From contig SIJG01000084.1 in assembly GCA_023374025.1 (NCBI GenBank), forward strand, positions 111,995-175,994: a stretch of DNA of 64,000 bases. Direction: 5' to 3'. Below, in pieces: positions 24,477-34,046 of this stretch. The stretch is from Heterodera schachtii (lineage: Eukaryota > Nematoda > Chromadorea > Rhabditida > Heteroderidae). Under the pieces are notes generated by a model. The model saw only the letters and a program-made list of their open reading frames with translations. It ran no database searches and was not told the origin of the DNA. Made by a program: the position numbers and the translations under genes. The first letter of the stretch is position 1, and every line of letters starts with the position of its first letter.

Positions 24477-25267
24477 GGCCAATCACAATTACGAACGACA
24501 AACGACAAAACGGACGACAAACGACAAATTTGGCATTTGTCTCCGAATTTGTCATTACGACAAAAAATTATGTCGTTTGTCGTTCGAATAATCCGTTTTT
24601 CCGTTTGTCGTTTGTCTCTGTCGTGTGAATTGTCATCCAATCACAATTGACAAAATTTACCGCAAATTTGTCGTTTGTCGTCATTTTTTTTTTGAGGATT
24701 AATCAACATTTCCCAGGAAAACACAAAAAAAAAATTTGAAAAATGGCAAAAGAGTCTTTATAGGGATTTTTGGGTACGTAGATTCCGAATCTAACGTTAT
24801 TTTGCTTTAATTCTAATCATAAACCTAAATTCGAAAGACCCGAATAAATGGATGAAAAATCATAGATAAAAGCATAGAAATGAAAATCTGAGATCGGATT
24901 CATGATCAGCGAACTCATTTACCACTAGAAACATGTTTTTAAAATTAAAAAAAAAATTTTGGATCAAAATAATTTGGTGAATTATTGGGACACTTCTCAG
25001 ACGACAAAATTTGAGGGGCGGTGTTGAGCGCCCCCCAAATATTTGGCGTTTGTCGTCTGAAATTTGGCGTTTGTCGTTGGTTTCAATCACGATTACGAAC
25101 GCCAAACGACAAACGCCAAATTTCAGACGACAAACGACAAATTTCGGGAGACAAATGACAAAATTTTTAATTGATTGGAGATAACGACAAACGACGTATA
25201 TTACGACAGATTTGGCGTTTGTCGTTTATCTTTTGTCGTTCGTAATTGTGATTGGCCCCAGGGGAAG
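24470..25267. mobile_element. Inverted-repeat element with GACAAAC-unit termini
   Basis: Starts GCCAATCACAATTACGAACG at 24476 and ends with the reverse complement near 25255. Both subterminal regions are arrays of ACGACAAACGACAAA-type units. The word CCCAGGG occurs on both sides and could be a 7-bp duplication, but the palindromic edge leaves the boundary ambiguous. It marks the left edge of the segment absent from copy 1. Non-coding. Confidence 0.75.
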
Positions 25268-26051
25268 AAAAGTCGGCAGCGGAAAACAATCAATAAATGA
25301 AAAAGGCGGGAGATTCAAATTTGAGAACGAAAGGACAAAAATAAATGATAGAGAATACAATTAAGTAATTAATTAATTAAGTCAAAAATTGGGAATAAAA
25401 CAAATTTAACAATCTTATCACACAGGATCACAACCGGTGCGAATTGGTCCGAGGGCCGGGAGGGGTGGCAGGGATGTCAAGTGTGGTGTTGTTTATTATA
25501 TATTCATTAAAAATATTTATTTTTCTTATAATTAGTGCACAATTTATTAAATCTCTTTCGTATAAGGAACCAAAATAATATCTTTAGGCAAAGAAATGAT
25601 GAAGATCAATTATAAATTTTCTTAAAATTTATTTTTATTTAATTTTTTAAAACTAATTTTTTTGTTTCTCGAAATCCATAAGATTTTACTTCACTTGTTA
25701 TGCTGTTTGGCAAAAATAATGAATTTATGTATATGTGAAGAAGCGGGAAACCTCCGCACAATAAAATTATTTCTGAAAATTTATCGAGAAATATATTTCA
25801 AATCATTTTTGAAAAATGTTAAAAAAAAATTTTTATTTTGGCACGCTTTTTGAAGTGCTTTCCTTTATTTAAATCACTATTTTTTTGATTTTGATGTGAT
25901 CAAAATTCTAAACATTCAATTTTTTCCATTATTGGATCAGTCGGAATAAAAAAAATTTAAACAAAAACAAAATAAAAATAAACATGAATAGATGCAATAA
26001 TCGCTTCACACGTAACAAAAGAGTTTTGGAAAAATTGAAATCAAATAATTT
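25268..26051. other. Intergenic, 3' flank of the RBR gene
   Basis: AT-rich, no exon recognised before the stop codon of the minus-strand gene at 26052. Confidence 0.45.
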
Positions 26052-29000
26052 TCAATTTCGAATTTGCGCTTCGCTTCGTATTTGTGCCACAGTTTTCTCA
26101 TCAAATTTGTTTGCATCTGAATGGAGCAAACACTTCCCACATTTTATGCATTTAGTCGGATCAGACGAATTTGCCACAAGCTCAAAACATCTGAAAGCAT
26201 ATGAATTTGCTATATTTTTAAATTTCTATGAATCATTTGAATAATTTTATTAAAATTTTATTTTTTAAATGGGAATTAAATTCAGTTATTAAATATTTCA
26301 ATTAATTTTTTGCTTAGAGAATATGGAATTTTAATTTTCTTATTTCATTACTTGCAAAAATGGTCTCGATATTGTTTTCCTGTAGCCTTTCTGCAGCGGT
26401 AACATTGATCAATTTTACACTTGGGGCATTTCATCTATTTAAAAAATAATAATTAATTAAATTAAATCATATATAATAAAAAATAAAGCACTTAAAATTA
26501 TAATTACATGATTGCAACCATAGTCTTTTATAAACTTCATATTGCATTTAACACATTGGTGGGCGATCACTTCTGATAGACGTTTATCGCTGAATATTAC
26601 TATTTATTTAGAGTTATTATGTATCAATATTATGTAGATCTTCTCACATAAAGGGAGGAAAAATTTATAGAAAGTTAAAATTTGAAATAAAATAAATAAT
26701 AATTTAATCAAAAATTTGTTTTTGGGTTATATTTGTGGGGTCCACTGCGTTTCGGTGCTGGCGTTTCGGCGCCGGCGTTTCGGCGCTGGTGTTTCTGCGT
26801 TGGCGTTTCGGCGCCAGCATGTTTTTGGCTATAACTTTTTTCTTTGTAGATCAAATCCAACATTGTTGATGTTGTTCGAAAGCTTAATCTATTTAGAAGC
26901 TGTTTCTGCTATTGTTTCGCGATTAGAGAATTACCAAAAAAGTTATACATGAAAATTTCGAAAAGTCGAAATTTTTGAAGTTTTTTCTTAATAAAAATTT
27001 TTACAGTCTTGAAAATCTATCCGCTTTTTGTAAGGCTAAAAGAGCATGATAAGAGCTTTCGATTGATACCAAGATTGTTGAATTTGGATGCCAAAGAAAA
27101 AAGCTTAAGTGGAAAAACGAGCTGGCGCCGAAACGCCAGCGCCGAAACGCGTGGGTCCCTATTTGTGGGAGGATTTTAATTATTTCTAAAAGACACAATG
27201 CCAAAATATATTTATTTACAATGGGTCGTCCAACAGTTTATGATCACTCGTATAAATTTTTTAAAACAATAATTAACAAATAACCCTAACAGTATTTGGT
27301 ATGTTTGTTTTTTACTTCTCTGAGTTAAATCCATATTTTGTGGTTTTCGAGAAGAAATGCATATTTTGCCATTTTTTGCGTTTTTAGAGCATATTTCGGT
27401 CATTTTTTGGCAAATTTTCATAAGAAAAATGCAATAAAAATGAAAAATACACCCCTAAGGATCGACTTTTTTGGGGAATTTAAAAAATATAGTATTGAAA
27501 ACCGAAAAATTTTGAGTTTTTTTGCAAGAACTTTAGAAAAAAAATGTTGATATAAGAAAAATATAATTTGTTTTAGCATCTGATAAAACTTAAAAAATTC
27601 GAAATTGTATATATAAATTTTCCCCAATAATTAATTATTTTTGTATTTTTTCATTACCTGAGATATCCTTCACAATTTTGTTGCTTGGCGAACTGTTCAC
27701 ATGTCAAACCGTTGTGCTCTTCCCATTTTGCTTACATTTGCGACACATTTCGAAATTACATTTGGGGCAATGGAATTTCAGCTTTTTGGAACACCAAAAC
27801 TTTGTCAGCTTCTTTTTATTCTCAGGATTGTTAATGCAAATCTCATTTTTACATTCAAGACACCTTTTAAAAATTTTCCATAATTTTTTAAAAATGCAAT
27901 TTAAAAAATTTTTACTCTAAGAAAATTTTTCCATTCATTGTGGCACACAGTTTTTCTAGTCCATCAACTGACTTTGAATGGTAAGGAAGCTGATTTTTCA
28001 ATTTCTCTGAATTTTTATTTTAAATTTATAAAATTAAATTTTTTTAAAATTTTCCTACCCCATGGAATTGAATTTTTGCATTTCTCCGCCGCGCATTTCA
28101 GTCCATGTCCATTTTTTATGAATTGAACCGATTCATGGGCCGAATTTGTGTAATTTTTAAGGCATTCATTACAGTAGACATGTGTCTCTTTAAAAATAAA
28201 TATAAATTCACTTATAAACAAATTAAAATATATTTTTAATATTATGTAAATTACCTTTTTGTTTTTTGGATGAGCTACTCGGAAGCAGCAATCTTTTTTT
28301 CGTTAAATCATCACACAAACAAAACTTCTGATCAGGTTCTATTTGATCAAAGCATATTATGCAGACAATACAGCAACCTAATTAATTATTTATTGTAATT
28401 ATTTATTTAAAAATGTATTTTCTAATTGAATTATACAAAATTAATAGAATTTATGGTTTGAGGTCCAAAATTAAGCTTAAAATGGTATATAAAAAATGGG
28501 GATTTTTATTTGATACTTTTTATTAATGGAATATTGATTTTTGGATTTATTTTGAAGATAATTTATTTGGGTTCTTTTTTAACCCTTTTTATCGCTTTCT
28601 TCAACTTCGTTGGGTTGTGGTTCGGTAGATTTTTCTTTAGGGCCAACAATTTTCGAAAATTTAGGCGACAGTATCATTTCAACAATAGCCTTAATTAAAA
28701 TTCTAAATATTTTAAACAATTTTTGCTACCTTTCCTTTTCTGTTCTTTTTCATTTCTTCATTATTCAGCTCAAATTGATCATTAGCACCAAAGAATTCGT
28801 TGCTACCATCAGAGCCTAATTGATCTTCTAAACTCTCAACTTTTTCAAACATTTTTTAAATTAAATATTTCTCAAGTTGCAGTTAGTTTTTAATAAAACT
28901 TGACCCCTTCCCCCAATAATTACCCCTAATTATTTACCAATTTTTTGACTTTGTCCTTTCTGTTCATGCCATTCTTCGGCTGATTTCCCATTTCTTCCAA

Positions 29001-29106
29001 CAAATTTCAATTTATTTGGTTGCTTTGGTTTTGTTGACTCATTTCGTTGTATCAGAAAGAATAGCAAAAGCAATGACAAAAAAATATATAAAATTTTCGT
29101 TTTCAT
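26052..29106 (-). CDS. RNF216/TRIAD3-like RBR E3 ubiquitin ligase with signal peptide
   Basis: Ten exons on the minus strand: 28938-29106, 28730-28839, 28584-28689, 28255-28377, 28059-28187, 27916-28006, 27658-27863, 26508-26589, 26352-26434 and 26052-26190 (TGA). All introns are GT-AG and phases agree throughout, with one break: exon 7 lacks one nucleotide in CAAAATGG (about 27733-27740), between CRKCKQ and WEEHNGLTC. With that base the model is exactly 413 codons. Exon 1 gives a leader (MKTKILYIFLSLLLLFFL) and a basic segment. RING1-like cysteines begin at CIVCIICFD and resume at THVYCNECL, with a long insert between; the IBR has FHCPKCNFEMCRKC and HNGLTC; RING2 has CVKCNMKFIKDYGCNHMKC with the expected catalytic Cys in YGCNH, then CPKC, CYRC and HFC. 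The tail KCIKCGKCLLHSD resembles the RNF216 C terminus. RBR ligases pass ubiquitin from E2 to their own cysteine, then to substrate. The acceptor of exon 2 has a poor pyrimidine tract, so an alternative start at 28852 without the leader is possible. Confidence 0.8.
26730..27167. mobile_element. hAT-like MITE in an RBR intron, TSD TATTTGTG
   Basis: Body 26738-27159 (422 bp), flanked by TATTTGTG. The ends are arrays of GCGTTTCGGCGCTG-type units. The interior of about 330 bp is itself an imperfect inverted repeat and is shared with 55010-55345, where the termini are of a different unit (GGGCCCAA). It lies in the intron between exons 7 and 8 of the RBR gene. Confidence 0.92.
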
Positions 29107-29667
29107 TTTTCTATAAATGATACATATTACGTAAGAAACATCATATTGGTATTCGATAATGAATCGATATTCATATGAATTTATATCTCCTAGGGGAAAA
29201 ATTAATAGAAAAAAAGATTATTTGCAAAAATGGTTTAAATTATTTATTTGAAAAAATGGTCGAATTAAAAAGCGCTTAAAACTTTATATAAAATAAAAAC
29301 AATTTATTTTTCGGTATTTTCTTAACGAATTTTGATTTTTTTTATAGAGGAAATACCCAATCTTCAACCATGAAAAGTTTTTACCCAAAATTTTCACCAA
29401 TGAGTTATAAACAAATAAAATAGCAATATAAATCATTTTCAAGATTTATGTATGTATTTTTTTTTTGAAATTTTCACCAGTCTGTCAATTTCAGGCGTCG
29501 TATTAGGAGAAGCGATGGAGCACACACAATAGGAAAGGGGAATTGTTTCCCAAAATCCAAACACAAATTAAAAGAAAAATCCTTTTACAATCAAAGTCCA
29601 AACAGCGAAGAAGTTGCACAAACATTTAAAATTAACAAAACGAGCGAATACCAAATCTGAGTGAGAA
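29107..29667. other. Upstream flank of the RBR gene
   Basis: Expected promoter region. AT-rich; I found no named motif. It ends at the point where homology to copy 1 resumes. Confidence 0.4.
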
Positions 29668-31185
29668 GTGACCAGCAGGGGGTTTATTTTAGGAAATACC
29701 GTATATGTAAATTTTAATTAAATTAATTTATTATTTAAGGATTCGCGGCGCCTCCAGTTGTATTTTCCATCTCTGGAAATTGAGTGAATGATTGTCAGCA
29801 TAAACAAATGCGCTTATAAAGGCTGAATTTATAATTTATAATTTGTATTTTGTATTTTATGCATAAAAATGATTGTAAAATAAATGCTCTGCTCAAATGA
29901 TCATTGTGATAATCATATCGAAATTCACAAAATTCTGCCAAAGAATAATGAAAAAATGGTTATTTAATAATTATTCTTCACAAATAAGTATTTTCTAAAT
30001 GTTTCTATAGTTTAATTTTCATAGTTTTAAACCTAAAATGGAAATTTTCCATATTCATAAAATTGTTTGCGTCATCAAAATATTGAAAAAATTGATAAAA
30101 ACATTGAGAAATAAATCTAAAAATAATAAATATTCATAAAAAATGAGTAAATTAAATGAAATTATTAATAAAACTATATTATTATCGTTAAAGTAAGTTT
30201 AAAATTTTTTTGGATTAGCTAACTTTCTTCTTTAATATCCCTTTCAATTGGATGTTGTTCTGTAACTTTTAGGAGAGTCATTGTCAGGATGATGAAAAAA
30301 TACATAAATTAACAAAAATAATCTTTTGCTTCACCTATTGAGACCATTCGGTTCGTCTCAGCACGGATTGAGTTTGTGTGTCAATAACAATTGAATTCAT
30401 AGAAAAGACTAGGGTTGGAAAAGTCGGGTTCGGGGTCGTCGGGGTCAGCAAGTTCGGGGTCGGGGTCGGGGTCGACCAAATCGTTCGGGGTCGGGGTTTG
30501 GGGTTTTTCAATTTTTACCTTATGCCTAATAGTCAAAATTTTTTTATTATTTTTTCTGAAATAATATTTTTTAATTTCCATAATTGTATTTGTTTTTATA
30601 TTTTCTTATTTCTTTTTTATCAGAAATTTTGTATAGAATTAATTTTTTTTTCTTGAAATTTTAAAATTTTTTATTTTTTCGGCGACATTTTAAAATTACT
30701 GTTTATTTTTTCCGTTATAAAAAAAAAAAAATTACTATATAAAAAATATTATGGTAGCAAAAAAAGGCAATTTCGAGAAATTACATTTCAAAAAATAAAT
30801 TATATGCAATAAAAAAAAATTCAAAAAATGATCAAAATCTTATTACTTTTTTGTTTTACAAAACATTTTTTTTTTCGCGGCGCGCTTTTTCTAAAGACTT
30901 TTAGGGAGAAAGGGGTCCGGCGGTGCAGATAGGCGCCGCCGGGAAAATTTTGAAAATTTGTTAACAGATTTTGTCCAAAAAATGCTAAATTTTTGCGGTT
31001 TTGAGCCAAAGATTTACGAATTTTTGGGCCCGATGATGCCGATAGGCAGCGCCAGGCGAATTTTGAAATTAAGCTCTACTTTCTAACATTTTTCACCAAA
31101 AAATTTATGAATTTCCCAGAAATTTTTGTTTTTTCTCTTGATATTTTGTCAAAAGTATTTTGAAAATATATTAAATTTTCATGAT
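29668..31185. other. Non-coding part of duplication copy 2
   Basis: Matches 9248-10555. Includes the TCGGGG array (30410-30508) with its better preserved left end TAGGGTTGGAAAAG, and GC-rich cores at 30914-30940 and near 31033. A short stretch at about 30318-30406 is absent from copy 1. Confidence 0.55.
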
Positions 31186-32176
31186 TTATTTAGTAGAGTG
31201 CAGCGGGACCGGGACCGGGACCGGGACCGGGCCGGGAATTCCCGGTCATCCGAGGTCCCGGTCCCGGTTCCCGGTCCCGGATTTTGAAAAGCTCAGGTCC
31301 CGGGTCCCGGTCCCGTTAGGGCAACCGGGAACCGGGAAAAACAAGCACTGGTAAGAATGGGGGTCTGAGTGGAAAATTAGTAATGAAAATTGGAGTCAAA
31401 GGAAAAATATAAAAAAAATGATTAAAAATATTCTTTAAGAGTGTTGCAACCAATTGTACAAATGGCCTAGTGGCTAGTCCCCTTGACTTTTGTCTTCTTC
31501 TTTCCCCTGGTTCAATCCCTCTACGGAAATTAAAATATTTTGAATTTTCTTTTTGTATACTCATGGTTTTCCTATCGACAAAATATGATTTCTCATATTT
31601 TTTTTTGTTTATATATATTTTATTATTTTTTTAAATGAAAATACGTACAAATTGAGCCTAATAAATCCAAAAAACCTGCCTTTTTGTTGATAATCTGTTA
31701 ACAAATTGGACTCAAATTTTCAAATTTTTCCCCGGCAGCGCCTATCGGCACCGCCGGTCTCCACTTTCTCCACAAAAGTTTTTTGGAAAAAGCGCGCCGA
31801 AAAAATGATCAGAAAAGTAATATAAATTTATAATAATATTCGATCATTTAGTCCAAAATGATTATTTTAAAAAATAATTTAAATAAATTTATTTTGAAAA
31901 TTTTCATTAATTTAATTATGCTTTAACTTTTGGATTTTATTAAATAAAAAACAAAATAAAAATTTAATTTAGTATTATTTTCAATTGAAATAAATTAAAA
32001 TTTGAATTTTTTAAAATTTTTTTGAATTTTTAAAATTTCCCGGTTGGTCCCGGTTCCCGGTCCCGGTCCCGAAGAAAAATCGAGGTCCCGGTCCCGGTCC
32101 CGGCTTCTCAGGTCCCGGCAAGTCCCGGTCCCGGTTTTGCCCAAAATTCCCGGTCCCGCTGCACTCTATTATTTAG
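31186..32176. mobile_element. hAT-like element, TSD TTATTTAG, with empty site in copy 1
   Basis: Body 31194-32168 (975 bp), ends TAGAGTGCAGCGGGACC and the reverse complement. TTATTTAG flanks both sides and occurs once at the homologous site 10556-10563. The subterminal regions are CCGGGA/GGTCCCGGT units. The interior has a plus-strand tRNA-like block (A box TGGCCTAGTGG near 31464, B box GGTTCAATCCC near 31511) and an inverted GC-rich core at about 31732-31758. Confidence 0.95.
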
Positions 32177-32235
32177 TCATGTAAAATTGAATGAATTTTA
32201 AATTTCAACTAAAGGAAAATTTTTTGAAAATTTGG

Positions 32236-33384
32236 GAGTAGTGTAAGGCCCATTAAATGGCCCCAAATTTGGCCCCCTCCCCTCCACCCTTCCCCATCCT
32301 TTCTTTTTTTTGCTTTTCCATATTCCGTTCCAAAATCCCCCCACACCTCCCTCCCGCCCCCCTCCCCTCATCCCTTCACTTCCTCATCAGCAGCTTTCCC
32401 CCCCCTTTCATCCTCCCCTACCACCGTTCGCCACCCGCCTATTTTGATCAGATAATATTATTCGCATTTTCGTTTGTTGCGAAATTTTTTGTGCGCGGCC
32501 TTTCATTTTGCACAAAAATGGTGCCATGCGCATCAAGGTCAAAATAGTTTTTATGTTCACAATCTGTCAATCAAAGTTCTCGGTCGAGAAAATTTAAAGC
32601 GCGGTGGACTTGCAAAAATATTTGCGTCACACAAACCGCAGTTTTTATGTTCGTGACCTGTCAATCAAATAAGGCGAGAAAATTTAAAACGATGCGGGAT
32701 GCAAAAAATGACCTGTCACATATAAAGAAGGGGACGCCGAGGCGACTTCATTTCAATTCCATTTCGCTTGAGGCGGGGGTGGGGGCACTCTTTGCACCTC
32801 GGGGCGCTTGCCCCCAAATATTCAAATTTTTTCCATCGATCATCTTGATCTGTCACCGCGGCACGGCAGCACGGCATGGCAATGGGAGGAGTCAGCAGCG
32901 GCACCATCCGCAAGTTTACTTCTCATCATTTGCCACTTTCGCCCACTTTTTCAATTTGTCAGCAGCGGAGCCACATCCCAAATTCACGTTTCGCCATTTG
33001 CCATTTCACCCACTTTCCATTTATTGTCATGCCTTTTATTGCCCCCGGCACTTTCGCGTTTCTTTCAAAAGCTATGGGGAATTTTCTGCAGGGAGTTCGA
33101 CCCAAACAGAGCATACGACCCAAATTCACTCGCAGAACTTTCGTAATGGCATTCATTTTTTCCATTATCTTTGATGTTTTTTCTTTGTAGGAAAATCTTT
33201 TTAGAATTTACGGCTCTGATAAATGTTGGAACCTCGGAATGTTTCAGTCCCCCTAAATGTAACCCTGTTCTGGTACTGATGAAACTCTAATTGTTTTAAA
33301 AAAAGAATTAAAAATTTAGTCGCTTTATTCTATAGTGGAAATGCTTTTCTTGAGATTGTGTAAGGGATTTGCCTACTGAATTCT
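32236..33384. other. GC-richer block with duplicated upstream-like motif
   Basis: 32256-33150 is clearly less AT-rich than its surroundings, with a C-rich pyrimidine tract (32266-32425). About 60 bp is repeated: TTTTATGTTC, then CTGTCAATCAAA, then GAGAAAATTTAAA (32549-32605 and 32642-32690), followed by CCTGTCACATATAAAG, which contains a TATA-like word near 32720. Several frames stay open because of base composition; none shows domains. It could be a promoter region, but no gene body was recognised downstream. Confidence 0.4.
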
Positions 33385-33640
33385 GTATTTCCGGAAACAT
33401 TTGTGGAATTCACTTTACGGCCCTGGTTGAATGATAGTTTAAATTGGGGGACAATTTTGACAAGAACTTATAACGTTCAACAGATAATCTCTGATTTACC
33501 TGCTTTATCTTTTGTCGGCAATGCCTTTACATGAAAATTGGCAAAGACGGAAAATATGGTAAAATAATAGAAAATATTTGTCATTCTGACACCTTCAAAT
33601 ATATAAATTAAAGTGTTAATTGGTCTTCCAACAAAATGAA
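33385..33640 (-). pseudogene. Third copy of the BTB-gene signal-peptide exon
   Basis: The exon 33500-33584 (85 nt, phase 1, donor GTAAAT) reads MTNIFYYFTIFSVFANFHVK then ALPTKDKAG. It matches exon 1 of gene A (MKYTFYYFVIFAVFANLHVK) in length, phase and donor. The intron sequence beyond it is also homologous down to about 33385, but no BTB exon follows. It is either an isolated remnant or a leader exon for an unrecognised gene. Confidence 0.7.
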
Positions 33641-34046
33641 ACTTTGTCCATTGCTTTAAAAAAATTATTAAATTGATAATCATAAATATTTCAATTCTTT
33701 GAAATTTTTAAATGTTAAGCAATTTTAAACGCAATAAAAATAAATAAACAATATGTTACTGGGATTCTTAAACCAGGAAACAGGGAGGAACAAATAAAAC
33801 TCAGTTAAAGAAAACAATTTTATATAAATATTTTTACTCATATTATTTCTGGGAGTGGGACTCATTTGGCAGTATTTCTCAAAAATTGATGTTATTATTG
33901 GTAATCAAACTCCATTTAAATACCTATTTGTACACCGTTATTTCTGCATTTAAAAATGAATATTTTATTTTAATGAGATTTATAAAGCAAAAAATTGATT
34001 ATTTTTTACTTTAATGATATGTATAAAGCAAAAAATTGATCATTTT
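33641..34046. other. AT-rich edge of the satellite
   Basis: No gene. Short words such as GTATAAAGCAAAAAATTGAT repeat twice just before the array. Confidence 0.4.

Larger units (their letters stand above)
19790..32235. repeat. Segmental duplication, copy 2 (interrupted)
   Basis: Counterpart of 4384-10627. The homology is continuous over 19790-24476, is interrupted by 24477-29667 (absent from copy 1), and resumes at 29668-32235 apart from the transposon at 31194-32168. The two edges of the extra segment share the word CAGGGG, which in copy 1 occurs once, at 9248-9253. This fits either a deletion between two CAGGGG words in copy 1 or an insertion in copy 2. Confidence 0.8.

Noticed and set aside
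32647..33190. 175-residue ORF and overlapping frames
   Set aside because: Several frames and both strands are open together because of local base composition; no domain or splice structure.
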